The notes under the pieces: model-generated | Databases searched by the model: none | What the model saw: only the letters and a program-made list of their open reading frames with translations | Told to the model about the DNA's origin: nothing | Assembly (NCBI GenBank): GCA_022702545.1 | Contig: JAHRBC010000008.1 | Location: 2,046,001-2,110,000, forward strand | Origin: Phycomyces nitens | Lineage: Eukaryota > Mucoromycota > Mucoromycetes > Mucorales > Phycomycetaceae | DNA length: 64,000 nt | Direction: 5' to 3' | Made by a program: the position numbers and the translations under genes | Shown: piece after piece, positions 35,403 to 47,340 of the stretch | Layout of the letters: each line of letters starts with the position of its first letter | Numbering within the stretch: the stretch's first letter is position 1

Positions 35403-36777
35403 TGTCAAATAGATCCTTGCGTTCGATAGGCTTTGGAAGCAGCAAGAGGTTGTCAGTGCATTGAAGCCAATTTCGATGACATCACATGTTCAGAGATTTG
35501 CAAAAAAAAAGAGAAAAAATATTAAGATTCAATTTGTGATGTTTGTAAACTCAGATGCCCAGATTATGCCATTTTTGAAAATATTGCGATACTTGTGTGA
35601 CCAATCTGTGTTTAAATATGGAATTTTGAGACAGATTTTATTTTTTAATTTTAATTTTATTCCGTGTACAACTCTGTCTTATTTTACTCTTTATGACTCT
35701 GATCAAGAGGTTGAAAATGCTCAGTGTGCTTAAAATACAATTGCATTTAATTATTTTATTATTATTTTAATATTTACCATAAAGGTACGCATCTAGACAT
35801 TAAATTTTTACAAAGATTCACAATGTTTACAAATATGGAAATGTGCAGACGGGTCGATAAGGCTATTGGTTTCTTTATAATTTTTATTTGGATTCCAAAA
35901 AACAGATAAATTATATAGTAGGAATTGTGCGTGCATAGAGTCTTGGTATTTTTGAAATACTGAACCTCCCTTTTCTCTTTCTCTTTTATGATGAGATTGA
36001 TGGTCTAGCCGAATATGTACTGATAATAAAACTGATATGAACGTAGGTTAAAATTGTAAACAAAGCCCGAACATCCAACAGGCACAAATCCCGTACCTCT
36101 ATTCGGTTTGAATTCCTGGATAAAGGCTTTTTTAGCAATTTTTTAATACTTTAAATTTAGTATATGCGCATGTATTAATATGTCATTTAATTCCATGATA
36201 AGCCTCGTTATTTCCGGCGCAAAGGAACTGATACTGGCAGGTCGGCTGATAATTGTCATTGGCTGGCCTTATGTTGGGGTAATAGCCTTCTTTAAACAAT
36301 GTGAACTTTAGTATAAGGCTCTCTCTCACTTTTGGGATGATTTGTGGTGTAGACTTGTAAGGAAGCTGGGTACCTTTTGATACATGTGATGAAGGTCCTG
36401 TTGTACGAGTGCTACGGGCTACAATTGACGGTCTGTGCTGTCTGAAAGATCCAAGTTGTTCGTCATTTAAAGTGGTTAGGACACAAGGTTATTTTATAGG
36501 AAATATAAACGATTAAAAAGGTAAATCGTAGTTTGTTCTGTAGAGGTTGCCATAGTTGCACCACGATGGCACACTTGACAAAGCCAGAAAAGGAGTTTAG
36601 GCACCAAATCTGAACTTTCAGATAAGCCAAAAAAAAAGAAAAAAAAAAGATCTTGTAACACTTTGAAAGGGACAACTTTACAACATCTCTTTATTATGTC
36701 TTGCCCTTTACTCGATTCTCTTTATCTTCTTCTTTCCTTTATTTCTATTGCAATCATTCTAATCCACACTGCCCCTA
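35403..36777. other. Divergent spacer between SKI8 and the kelch-BTB gene
   Basis: AT-rich, with homopolymers and a TTATTTTATTATTATT run near 35750. It contains the promoters of both flanking genes; a pyrimidine-rich block (36700-36760) precedes the ATG at 36778. No gene seen. Confidence 0.45.
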
Positions 36778-38862
36778 ATGTCTACCACAAGGGCACCCAA
36801 TCGTCCTTCACTAGCAGACTTTACCACCGAGACACGCCAAACCACCGGCGAAATTCCCCCCGTGCTTGTTGGTGCGTCTACAACATTTGTCAATAATGCA
36901 GTCTATGTATTTGGAGGAAGGCTGGCTTCCAACCACCAAATCACCAACCACCTCTATATCCTCAACCTAAACACCTATGTATGGAGTCACCACTTTGCGG
37001 CACCCGACTCAGCCCCTCCACCTCAACCACGACACTTTCACTCAATGAGTGTCCATGACAACCGATATCTAGTCCTGTTTGGCGGAATGGGATACGCGTC
37101 TTCAAAAAGACGCAACGAAAAGAATGAAAGTATATTGTCTCTTAGGGATGTATGTCTGTTTGATACCAAGACCCTCTCATGGATAGCATGTGAAGTGCAG
37201 CCCAGTCTATTTACCCCCCAGGCACGATATGCCCATCTGTCCGTCTGTGCCAATAACAAACTGATCATTATGGGTGGCCAGGACGTTGGAAACCGCTATG
37301 TGCATGAGATCAGTGTGTTTGACTTGACTACACATGCTTGGGTACAGTGTAGTCCTATTGAGAAACCTTATGGAACGTACCGCGCAATCGCATTCTGTCC
37401 TCCCACAAAAGATATTGCAATGTTAAAAAGTACTTTGTATTACCCCGAGAAACCAAAGAAGAACCTTTCCATCACAACGGCCGAAACAATGGCTAGCGAT
37501 GACCCGACCCTTGACGCAGACTTTACAATGTGTGTGTATTCCAACTATAATTTCACAAATGTCACCCGAGATCTTCAACTTCTCTATCCTCTGCGCACCC
37601 AGTCCACAGTCGAATGCCATGACCGGTCTACCCAAATGTCGGGCTCTGTGTTGCCGCCAGGTCTGCGGTTCCCAACTGGACGAGTTATCGGTCACCATTT
37701 TATTCTCACTGGCACCTATCTATCGCCTACTCAGCACGGATTTCATATCTGGGCACTCGACCTAGTCAATCTGACCTGGAAGCGTATTGATGCTGGATCT
37801 GCCTTGGACACTGGGTCATGGAACCATGGGTTTTTACATGAGGATAGGAGAAAGATATATGTGTTTGGCAATAAGCACCAGGATCTTCTCAAGGATTACC
37901 ATGGTCGCCGCATGAATTTCGACCATCTCACGGTTGTCGATCTCGAGTCCTATGGTATCTATCCCCCTCCACACCAGATCTACTCTAGCACTGCACAGAC
38001 CATTGGACTTGAGATGTTAAAGGAGACCTTGGTGGCCGATACGGAACTGTTGACGAGTGATAATGTGTGGGTGCCTGTCAATTCGGCAGTCTTGTCCTGT
38101 AGGTGGCCGTTTTTTGCCAAGCTAATGTCCCTAGAAGACCCCCGAGACCACTCGAGCCAAGACAGATCCTATATCAGGTTTCCCGAGAACCATGCTGTTG
38201 CAGTGGCCTTTTTGCAATTCATCTACACTGGCCATCTAAAGACAGCCCAGCAGCAGAACCCTCAGATCCTAGCCCGGCTGCTTATCTTGGCAGACATGTA
38301 CCAGGTGCCTCGTCTCAAGGAGCTCGCCACACACTCTATGCACCAGAACCTCACCATTACCACTGCAAGGCTTGTGTATGAGACGGCTGCTCTCACTTAT
38401 CAGATTTCGCTTCAGGTCAGAGCATTGAGGGTAATGTTGAGTTCCAGAAAGGCTCTCTTCCAGGCCGCCAGTCTGTCCGGAGGTCTTGGACTCGAAACCA
38501 TCGATTCCAACTTCCTTTCTTCGCCTTCAAATGGTCCAATGTCGCCTGGCTATGCATCGCTCATAAGCCGACCATCTCACGACGACACCTATTTCTCTAG
38601 ATCATTTAGTGTTGACTCTTCTTCAGACGAAACCGGACCCACATCACCATCTGCCTCTAGCCCTACCTCAACCCCATTCTTTGGCATCCGACGAGCAATG
38701 CAGCCAGTCATGATTCCAGCACGGTCCATGTCTACAGATCCCTCTGATTTTGGGCCAATGTCTTACCTGTACTCACCTCGGCGGACGGCCAAATCTGCGT
38801 CAAGGTCTATTACCCAGCCTTCTAGTCCCACAATGAGACCAGTGCCCACCACTTTGCGATAA
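36778..38862 (+). CDS. Kelch-repeat and BTB protein (Ral2/LZTR1-like)
   Basis: Intron-less, 694 residues. Residues about 30-390 carry kelch blades: NAVYVFGGR, RYLVLFGGMG, NKLIIMGGQD, HHFILTGTY and RKIYVFGNK. A BTB domain follows at about 425-510 (NVWVPVNSAVLSCRWPFFAKLM, then RFPENHAVAVAFLQFIYTGH) with a helical BACK-like part. The last 150 residues are Ser/Pro-rich with several SP sites. This order is that of fission yeast Ral2, needed for Ras1 activation, and of human LZTR1, a Cullin-3 adaptor for Ras proteins. Assignment to that group is inference from architecture; other kelch-BTB proteins are possible. The start ATG follows a pyrimidine-rich leader. Confidence 0.82.
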   Translation: MSTTRAPNRPSLADFTTETRQTTGEIPPVLVGASTTFVNNAVYVFGGRLASNHQITNHLYILNLNTYVWSHHFAAPDSAPPPQPRHFHSMSVHDNRYLVLFGGMGYASSKRRNEKNESILSLRDVCLFDTKTLSWIACEVQPSLFTPQARYAHLSVCANNKLIIMGGQDVGNRYVHEISVFDLTTHAWVQCSPIEKPYGTYRAIAFCPPTKDIAMLKSTLYYPEKPKKNLSITTAETMASDDPTLDADFTMCVYSNYNFTNVTRDLQLLYPLRTQSTVECHDRSTQMSGSVLPPGLRFPTGRVIGHHFILTGTYLSPTQHGFHIWALDLVNLTWKRIDAGSALDTGSWNHGFLHEDRRKIYVFGNKHQDLLKDYHGRRMNFDHLTVVDLESYGIYPPPHQIYSSTAQTIGLEMLKETLVADTELLTSDNVWVPVNSAVLSCRWPFFAKLMSLEDPRDHSSQDRSYIRFPENHAVAVAFLQFIYTGHLKTAQQQNPQILARLLILADMYQVPRLKELATHSMHQNLTITTARLVYETAALTYQISLQVRALRVMLSSRKALFQAASLSGGLGLETIDSNFLSSPSNGPMSPGYASLISRPSHDDTYFSRSFSVDSSSDETGPTSPSASSPTSTPFFGIRRAMQPVMIPARSMSTDPSDFGPMSYLYSPRRTAKSASRSITQPSSPTMRPVPTTLR

Positions 38863-39519
38863 GCAAACCAAAAAGAAATAATCAAAGATGCTCAAGGCAT
38901 CACCAACTTACCTTTCCATTCATTCTGTGTATAACTTCATTTGCGTTTTATATATTTATATATTTATTTATTTATTGTTAAAAATATTTATTAACTAGTG
39001 ACAAGACATACAATAATTAGTCTACACTTGTTCCTTTCATTTCTCATATGCCTGTTTATCCTAAACAGCAGACTTTCAAGAGCTTGATTGTTTATGTGCA
39101 CTCCTTTCTAATTCCCCCTTCCTTTATTTTTTTTGATTCTTTACTATTGATAGCTGGTCTTCACTCTTATATACTTTCTTGTCTATCTTTGCCAGTTTTT
39201 CATTTTGGTGTAATCACCACTAAAAATATATATTATTATTATCACCATCACCATCATTATCAGAAAATTTTGTACGATCAATTAATACACATGTATAAAT
39301 TTATATATATATTTGATTTGATTTGATTATAAAAGTAGCATTTGATAGATAAAATGAAAAATGTGTGTGTGTGTGTGCGTGTGTTTTTTTTAAAAAAAGA
39401 ATGTAAAATGAAAAATAAATGGATATGTACATTACAGAATAGTAACAATAAGAATAATTTTTTTTACTCGAACATTATAGATCCACTCTAGCAAACTTTC
39501 GAATCAAGTAAGACTCGAA
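38863..39519. other. Convergent spacer
   Basis: 3' flanks of two convergent genes. It contains TATTTAT repeats (38950-38980), ATTATTATCACCATCACCATCATTATC near 39230 and a GTGTGTGTGTGTGCGTGTG run near 39363. No gene seen. Confidence 0.5.
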
Positions 39520-41420
39520 TTACAGCGATCCACCTGCAATATCTGAGTTCATGACCGAACACGCTTTATGATGGCACAGATTCTCGACAATAATTTCCAA
39601 GCTTTGCCAAATCATGGAACAGCGGATCATAAACCCATAATGAACCAAGCTCTTGTTGGCTACGTCCTCCTTGCTATTCTCAGTCATCACAGCAAGGCCC
39701 TGCTGAATGTATATGCTGCCTCGAAGGATAGTGAGTCGTACAATGGGCCAATCAGGGTGCTCGCTCAGATTCTGCTCGCCATCTTTTAGCATCAAGGCCA
39801 GTTTACGGATAACCTTGAGACTATCCAGAAAACTCTCCCGGACAGTTTTTGAAGGCGCAATGCAGCTGTGGAAAGTATGGGCATGGTCACTGTCCTTTTG
39901 GGCTGGTTCTGACTCACAGGCTGCATCTTGGGCTGCATTGGGCTTTGATGTTGATGCCTCGGAGCGTACAAGAGGTGCCAAAAGGCGAAATGAAACGCAG
40001 GTCAAGAAGATCTGGTTGATTCCACTCAGGACTTCGTTGTATCTCTTTGTCTGATCCAGATCGCGTCTCCATTGGGTACGACCACTGCCAAACAGCAGAC
40101 GTGTGGGCATGGTAAAGTAGCTCTCTTTTGATACATTTGGCAGACGAGCAGATTCCTTATGAAGTCTAGCAAGAACGTCCAGGGCACGCTTATTGGCACT
40201 CTGAACACACTCTGAACAGGATAATAAGCAAGGATGTCTACTGGTTTCTCCTAGGTTGCTTGTGCCAGGGTTTGGGAATCCGACAGAATCAGGACACTTG
40301 TTTGAGTAGAGATAACAACCTGCCATTTCTTCATAAATATCTGCAGCCTCGTTTAATGCTTTGCTGAGATTCTTTCTCAGAGTACGCTTAGCCTTTGAAG
40401 GAAAGATACAGAGACAAATCCACCTATGGACCACGATCAAAATTACCCATTATGATGAGCATCTAAATCATCATAGGAGAACAAAAAACACCAAGATCTG
40501 TGCTTTTTTGTTTGAAAACTTACATGACGATCACAAAAGCGATGAGCAAATCGACTATTCTCCACATTGCTAAGCGCAAGATGCCATAAATATCGTCCTT
40601 GATGATATTGGAATACCCTGAAAGTGACAAGATTGCAGCCGTGCTCATTCCCTAGATATCCAGTGGCGCAGACGATGGTTAATATAAAGGCCCTGAATCC
40701 AAGATTATTATTATTATTGAATCTTACCACATTGCCTGCAAAGGCTGTGCTCGGTCTTTGCTTTATCTTTGCAATAAAGAATGCCTGGAGAAACAAGAGG
40801 CTGGTAAAGATAATTGCTGCGTGCCAGTTCCATTGGGGAAATATTGCCTTTGAGATGACCATGGCAAATATGGACAAAAAAGCAGATATAAGGGTGCCAA
40901 ACATTCGCTGGGTGCTGAAATGCAAAGTACCACCCAGCGAGGTGTCAAGGATGGTGACAACATGAACGGCTATAGATTACGTTAATATATGCAAATCTCA
41001 ATAGTCGTCATGACATTATTATTTTTGTTTGTTCACTTGCCTACCCAGAAAGAGTTTTTGAATACGGCGTCAATAGGTCCAATGACAACAAATAATGAGG
41101 CAATTGCCATTGCAGTAGCGAGCTGGAAGGCGTGGCGATTGCTGTCATCTTTCCATTGAGATCGCAGCCAGGACTTTAGCTTGCTGATTCCGTCTCCAGT
41201 CGAGTCGGCGGGAGACACGGCTTTTTCTATGAGATCATTAGAAAATATAATAACAATAGTTTTTTGTTTTTTTTTGGGTAGCAAATATACCTAGAGATAT
41301 CGAGGGTTTCTCGTGTATGACACTTGGCTCAATGTCTACGATTGTTTCTGTGTCATATTCTGTAGAAGACAAGGTCGGTTGGAGGTAGATGGAGGCAGAG
41401 CCAGTTGTAAGTGAATTCAT
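39520..41420 (-). CDS. FUSC/ALMT-like membrane transport protein
   Basis: Five exons (41420-41291, 41226-41041, 40969-40728, 40651-40524, 40423-39520), 529 residues. The N-terminal half has about six hydrophobic helices: AFQLATAMAIASLFVVIG, FWVAVHVVTILDTSLGGTL, LISAFLSIFAMVISKAI, WHAAIIFTSLLFLQAFFI, GNVGMSTAAILSLSG and DLLIAFVIVMWICLCIF. The FWV...TSLGGTL and WR...P..A patterns recall the fusaric-acid-resistance / aluminium-activated malate transporter superfamily (anion or aromatic-acid export). The C-terminal half is soluble and helical. The second intron uses a GC-AG site (GTAG then GCAAGT); the alternative GT site would lose the transmembrane frame. Substrate unknown. Exons 3-4 skip a stretch near 40655-40700 that is open in another frame but would break the join. 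Confidence 0.75.
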
Positions 41421-42277
41421 ATGGATATTTAGATGCTGTCTATATATTTATGTGATGAAAAAGATAAAGAAGAAAAGAAACGAGATGATGTTTATATTTA
41501 TATCATCAAATAACATGTAGACCCCCAAAAACTGAATCTCTATTTTTTATCATCATTTTTTTTTCATTGCCGAGAATAATAATGTTTACATATTATTGGT
41601 AAAGACTAAAATATGTAGAGAAAATTCTATAAATCTTTTTTTATAATTTATTTTTAAAACATTGAGGGATATTTGCTCTAAAATATATAGTCTTGGTGCT
41701 TTGGAAGACAAGGTAGATCAATAGATAAGACGCCCACAAGGCTCTGGGTAGGTTCATTAAAGAAAAACGATAGATTCTGATGATCCCATCTTTTTATTGC
41801 ATAAATGATACGATCAAGGATATTAATACTTTTTTGACAAAATAAGGTCTGTGCTGTGCTGTTCTTGTCTGTGCAACTCAACCATGCAATTCAAGATTCC
41901 AAAGATCTAATGCCATACCTTGGGCTCTGGTCAATTGGACTTGACAGAAAGAAAAAAAGACCCAAGCACACACTTTCTCTTGGTCAGATTGTAGCCATAC
42001 CAACCTTGGCTTTGCCTTTTTAATATGCCGCGATGATGGTATTTGGCAGTATTATGCGCAGTACCTATTTGTCTCTTATTGCCATTAAATCTCTATAAAC
42101 ATTATACGACCAGAATTCTATTTTTTGTATAATTCTGCATTTATCAAGGAGAGCAGAATAACCAAATTACATATTGTGCAACTTTAATGGAGAGAATAAA
42201 TGTTGATCTCCGATAAATATAAATGCCAAGCTACACATTTAATATTAAATGCGTAGCAACAGATTAAGAATACAAGA
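41421..42277. other. Spacer between the FUSC-like gene and TAD3
   Basis: AT-rich, with the FUSC-like gene promoter and the 3' flank of TAD3. No gene seen. Confidence 0.5.
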
Positions 42278-43530
42278 CTATGCGTCAACATCACACTCAA
42301 TGTGTTTTACAAGGTCCTCAAGTAGGCCAGAGTATACTCTGTAGTGGTGATTGAGACTTGGGTGAGAGTGTATCTTCAAGACTGTCCCTAAACATCCTGT
42401 TCTCGTAGGTACACTATAGAAAACTCGTGCAATTCTCGAATGCACTAACGCCATCGCACACCTAGAATGTTTTTGCAATACAAATTTGTCTTAATGCCAA
42501 TTCGATACAATTGAGTATACTTACATTGCACATGGTTCGTGAGTGATATATATATCATACCCAGTGCACAGATATGCTGCTTTTGATGTTTCTTCTGTCA
42601 ATGGAGATGGCGACTCGACAGAGGTTTCCAATTCATCTGAAATCTGGTGGGCCTTGCGTTTGGGTCTCTTACTCCCTACCAGACTAGCCATCTCTCTCTC
42701 CTTGAATGCAACGCTATCAATGCAGTTCATCACTGCGTGGTGCAACGGGTGCTTTGTCTCTCGAGTGTCTCTTTCTTCTGCCATCACATTTCCGCTCGGA
42801 TCAACAATGCGTGCTCCAATATGGCCATCACTATTGGCAACCAATTGCTCCATGTGTTGTACTATGTCCTTGATCTCTTGTGGGCTGAATTTTGGATCAT
42901 TTCGTGTATCTTCTCTAAATGTCATTGGCCACAGATGTTTCCATGCTTCGTATTGCTGCCTATTCTTTGGAGCGTATTTGGAGAGCTGAATGATGGTCGG
43001 TTTGATCTGTTTGGCCACATCATGTTCGCGTACTAGGTTCTCGAGTGCATCCAATGAAATGGCACTCTTTTGGCACAAAATTAATGAAAGCTTAAATTCT
43101 ATATTTAAATTATTATTATTATTGTTGTTATTATTAAATTATTATTAAATTATTATTATTATTATTATTATTATTATGGTGATTATGTTTAAATTCTTAT
43201 CAGAATTGGCATGATCAGTGCGCAAATCTATATAAAAACACTTGTAGGCAGATTGAAACACTTGCCTGTTTCTGACACAACACTACGTCTAATACGCTTG
43301 CAATGTTCAAGACCTTCAAGAGGAGGCAGATATCGTTGGATAAACCTAGGATCGAATTTATAAATAAATATCTTGAAATCTCTACTTTATTACTTGATCA
43401 CATTGTTGGTTTCTCGTGGTTCTACATTAGTAATGTAGACATGTACCGTCTCCAACTCTCTGGCCTGCTCATCAGAAAGAACCTCTTTAAAGGGCCATTC
43501 TTCTGCCGGAACAATATTCTTGGATGCCAT
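42278..43530 (-). CDS. tad3: tRNA-specific adenosine deaminase subunit Tad3 (ADAT3)
   Basis: Four exons (43530-43394, 43345-43266, 43098-42525, 42461-42278), 324 residues. Tad3 pairs with Tad2 to deaminate adenosine-34 to inosine in tRNA anticodons. The deaminase fold is seen at the C-terminus: KHPLHHAVMNCID, then [20 protein letters not shown] and FYSVPTRTGCLGT. The zinc ligands (His, PCAMC) are kept but the catalytic Glu of HAE is Val (HAV), the known mark of Tad3 against the active Tad2. The second intron is best read as GC-AG (ACAG then GCAAGT, acceptor ATATAG), which gives the conserved FKLSLILC segment; it contains a long TAA repeat. It shares a 130-bp promoter with the lipoate ligase. 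Confidence 0.92.
43112..43180. repeat. TTA/TAA microsatellite inside a TAD3 intron
   Basis: Almost pure ATT trinucleotide repeat with small interruptions, lying wholly in the intron 43099-43265. Confidence 0.85.
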
Positions 43531-43660
43531 TGGATTGATTATGGTCAGGAAGCGAGTCAGAAAAATAAATAAAAGCACAACGTGGCTTGTGAATACAAAA
43601 TATACCAGCTCTGGATTTATTCTTAATTATTTTGTAGAAAATTAATCAGACTGATCTATA
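43531..43660. promoter_or_regulatory. 130-bp bidirectional promoter (TAD3 / lipoate ligase)
   Basis: The two start codons face away from each other with only 130 bp between. No TATA box is obvious. Short head-to-head spacing suggests shared control. Confidence 0.6.
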
Positions 43661-45164
43661 ATGTCAAGACATTCCTCGGCCTATCTTCAAAGGTTCTCGA
43701 GTCATTTTAGACCAAGCTCTCTATCGTACAGCACTCAGGCTAGTAAAGTTGACTGCTATGTTTCGACAATCAACGATTGCTACACGAATCTTGCCATTGA
43801 AGAATGGCTACTTCGCGAAACAGATCCCCAGAGACACGTCCTTTATTTGTGGCGAAACAAGCCCTGTGTGGTGATTGGCAGGAATCAGAATCCTTTCCAG
43901 GAATGCAACCTTGAGTTTATGCGCCAAAACAATATACCACTTGTCCGTCGTCGGTCTGGCGGTGGAGCAGTATATCATGTGAGTCCTTATTTTTTCATCT
44001 AGTGCCTTGAGAGAATCCTCTAGAGATTCCTTTTTTCTTTATTGCTGAGCTGCCTTTAGGATGACCACAGACCACGCTCTCTTAAAAATAAATAAATGAA
44101 ACAAATTTAGGATATGGGAAATTCAATCTATACCATCTATATGCCACGCCACGCATTTTCTCGAAGAACCAATGCTGACCTTGTCTCGAGAGCACTTCAG
44201 CAGCTGGATATCCCCGCCTACGTAAATGATCGCCATGACATCGTAGTCGAAGGCCTAAAGGTGTCAGGAAGTGCCTACAAGATTATTAACCAGAGGGCCT
44301 ATCACCATGGCACAATGTTGATCGATGCTGATACAGAGGCTCTCAAGGGGTGTTTATCAAAGAAGAGGATGAACAAGGTAGGTATATAAACTGGCCAAAG
44401 TGCACTCCTTTTACCTCTATTTCTATTATAGACCGGGATCACATCAAAGGGAGTAGAATCTGTTCCGTCTCCAGTGACCAATATCCGAGACTATTCGTTT
44501 ACGGTTGACCACCAACAGTTTTGTGAATCCGTCTTGGCCGAATTCACACACGATTACAATGACGGCCGACCTGTGAAGGTACTGGATAGATCCCAATACA
44601 AAACATTGATCTCAATACGTTAAAAGCCAATCATCTTTGATGAAGCACACCGAGACCAGTTGCCTTCCAAGATCAAGGAGACCGCAAAGGAACTTCAGAC
44701 TTGGGACTGGATGTATGGACAAACACCCGAGTTCACAAATACCATTGAGAATGAGTTTGAGTGGGGCCATGTGGTAGGTTCTTTGAGCTAGATCTAAACC
44801 ATTTGGTGATATCAAGACTAACTGTGCCTTTATATTATAGAATGCCACGGTTCATTCAAAGCATGGAATGATTACAGAAGCTGAATTAACCACAAATTCT
44901 GCTGGTGCTCATGAAGTAACGGTCGTATCAGCCATTTCGGTTGGGCTGAGAGGTAAGCCTATTACTCAACAAAAGCACATTATATGAAAAAAATGACCCT
45001 GCATCTGTCCTGACCAATTTATTCTTGTCTCAGGTTGCCGCTATTCTCCTAATGCAGTCAAGGAAGCGGCTGCAAAGATCACCAGCGAAATTCCAGGCTT
45101 AATTAGCGCAGAGAATAGGCATCTTGTGGAAGATATGGATAGATGGTTGGCCAATAAACTGTAA
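43661..45164 (+). CDS. aim22: Mitochondrial lipoate-protein ligase (LIPT1/Aim22-like)
   Basis: Six exons (43661-43978, 44111-44377, 44432-44578, 44627-44773, 44841-44952, 45034-45164), 373 residues. It resembles LplA/LIPT1 enzymes that transfer lipoyl groups to mitochondrial dehydrogenase E2 and glycine cleavage H proteins. Seen: an N-terminus rich in Ser/Arg with no acids, fitting a mitochondrial presequence; NLAIEEWLLRE; LYLWRNKPCVVIGRNQNPFQEC; VRRRSGGGAVYHD (the conserved RR.GGG..H motif, split by the first intron); and GLKVSGSAYKI with the lysine that contacts the adenylate. The C-terminal accessory domain is present. The length is near that of LIPT1. Whether it is a ligase or only a transferase cannot be told from sequence. 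Confidence 0.92.
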
Positions 45165-45488
45165 AGATATTATTATCTTTGGACACGGCCATTGCCATTT
45201 ACAATTGTCTTGTTAATGACCAAACTGTTGTTTGGCTGCGATGTCTTTGTGGCATACAGACCGCCATAATATGCTCCTAAAAAAAACTTTATAAAGGGGC
45301 GGCTGATCATTATGGGATCAAAAATTATGTCTGTGGGCGACATTGCTAGTCATTACAAAGATCAAGACAACAAGTTTATTATTATTATTACTATTATTTT
45401 GAAATATAAAAAGACATGCTTTCTAACCTTTAACTCTTTCATTCAAACGTATAAATCATATAGAAAAGCATATCATAGACTATAGAGA
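45165..45488. other. Spacer and upstream region of the small Tyr/Pro-rich gene
   Basis: 3' flank of the lipoate ligase, a short ATT repeat near 45375-45400 and a TATAAAAAG box near 45405, about 85 bases before the next ATG. Confidence 0.45.
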
Positions 45489-45767
45489 ATGGGAAACAGT
45501 CCAAGTTACCTCGACTATGCTGCTGCTTATGCCAGCTGTACCGGGAATCCGTTCTTGAGACGCAATGGTCAATTGATTCCCGTCCAAAGCCAAAACAGTG
45601 GGTGGTATAGTACTCCAGTCATTCGTCCTCCTCCACCTGCCATCTACACTCCAGCCGTACACTATTCCCAATCGCCTTCGGTGCTTACTACGAGGTACAG
45701 TGTGAGCCCAACCATCCCGTACTTTCCGAGTCAATATGTCGTTGGTGCACCTTTTCAATCGAGGTAA
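45489..45767 (+). CDS. Small Tyr/Pro/Ser-rich protein of unknown function
   Basis: 92-residue frame from a clear ATG, with balanced codon use and a TATAAAAAG box upstream. It is rich in Tyr, Pro and Ser (IRPPPPAIYTPAVHYSQSPS) and has no signal peptide or membrane helix. The N-terminus MGNSPS fits the pattern for N-myristoylation (Gly2, Ser6). It might be a membrane-tethered small protein. No homologue recognised; it could also be the first exon of a longer gene. Confidence 0.45.
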   Translation: MGNSPSYLDYAAAYASCTGNPFLRRNGQLIPVQSQNSGWYSTPVIRPPPPAIYTPAVHYSQSPSVLTTRYSVSPTIPYFPSQYVVGAPFQSR

Positions 45768-47340
45768 ATAAATAAAAACCCTAGAGATTTTTATATTGAC
45801 TCCTTTATAGTTATTTTGAACCAGCACAAAAGATCTTTTATGGCTATAGATAAAAAGGATTGAATAATTCAACCCTTGTAATTACTGTACTAGTTTATTC
45901 TCGCCACAGCATCCTCTATATTTAAAATAAAAATATTGAATATCATACATTAAATGGCTCTATAAAACATATATGTATATATTTATTCCACCCGACCTAA
46001 TATCTATAATCTACCCTAATTACCAACTGGACGCATGTAAAGTATGAAATCTCATGCTGTACTCCATCATAAAATGGGTACTCCCAGATAATTTTTTTTT
46101 GCAAATATATACACAATTAAGCCAAAGAAAGCAAAAAGGCTGGATTTTTATTTTTATTATTTTTATTATTATCAGTATTGCTGTACATACTTTTTATCTT
46201 TATCTTTGGGTTACCTGGAATCTTTCTGATTTGTGCCGAAAGGGCAGCGCGGGGGCCGTTCCATTACCGCACAATATCTCATCATTTAAAAATCAGCAAA
46301 CACAAGCATTCACAAGCAATTCATACCACTAAAATAAATCAGAGGGCCAGCCCAGGGCCCTGGTTTTTGAGATTGTCCAAGAAGACATTTTGTGTAGAGA
46401 TGGCTTGCCAGACTTTCTACGCGTGGCAATTCAAAGATTTCTAGAGAATATTTACACACGGTATACAAGCTTTTTTTTCACAATTCGACATTCAGGATCT
46501 TTCAATTGGTTAAAATTGGATACAATGAACTGTTGCAAATGTGCTCAAGATTTATGTAGATTTATGTATATATCATTACCAACTAATATTAATAAGAATT
46601 ACATGTATTATTTATGGCCAGACTATTAGTAGGTTGTTTCAATATTCTATTTAACCGCCTTTTGATGCGTGCATGATCTCTGTTGGGTCCCAAGTCTTGG
46701 GAATACATATCTATATGACCATTGCCTGGCCTGTCCATAGCTGTATCCATTATGACCACCACAGACCCACCGATAAATTGTATTATAAAGTGCACCGCAA
46801 TCCTGCTTCTTCCGAGTGTCCTTGCCCATCCGTGGTCTGATGATAAACTCGGGCCCTCGTCTTAATTCCCCTTTATTTCTCATATGGATGGACGATAGCC
46901 AACCAAATAGCAGCCAATGGGATGGCTTAATTCAACTTATGCTTCAAGCTGAGCTATAATAATTACCAATATTCAGATATCAAATAAAGCAGTGCAACTC
47001 TCAATGCCAGTTTTTGTCCTAGCAATAAACGAATCACTTTTTTTTTATTTATTTAATTATTTTGGTTTGCTGGTCAATCGGCTGCTTGGGTCTATTTATT
47101 ATCTGTAAGATGAATTTGTTTGGTCTATTGACTTGCAAATTCCTGCAAAAAAAACACGTCTTCTTATTCCTTATTTTATATAGATCAACCCCAAGAAGAT
47201 AGAATGATGGGTACAGCCCATTCAAACGGCGCAACATATGAAAGCTCAACTACTTTTATAACTGATCCCTGTCCCTCTTCATTCTTTTTCTTTCATAACT
47301 TTTCATCTTTCAACTCTTTTGCAAGACCTCACACCTTATC
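45768..47340. other. Spacer; one weak coding candidate
   Basis: Mostly AT-rich. On the minus strand 46883-46647 there is a 78-codon ATG frame with more GC than its surroundings (starting MRNKGELRRGPEF, with CGGHNGYSYG later). I do not recognise it and give it about one chance in four of being real. A pyrimidine-rich leader precedes the kinase gene. Confidence 0.3.

Noticed and set aside
35461..35733. 90-codon plus-strand frame
   Set aside because: No ATG near its start, Lys/Phe-rich AT-driven composition, no domain.
40655..40710. Hydrophobic stretch (AFILTIVCATGYLG) as an exon of the FUSC-like gene
   Set aside because: No pair of splice sites joins it in phase to both neighbours; skipping it joins the exons exactly in frame.
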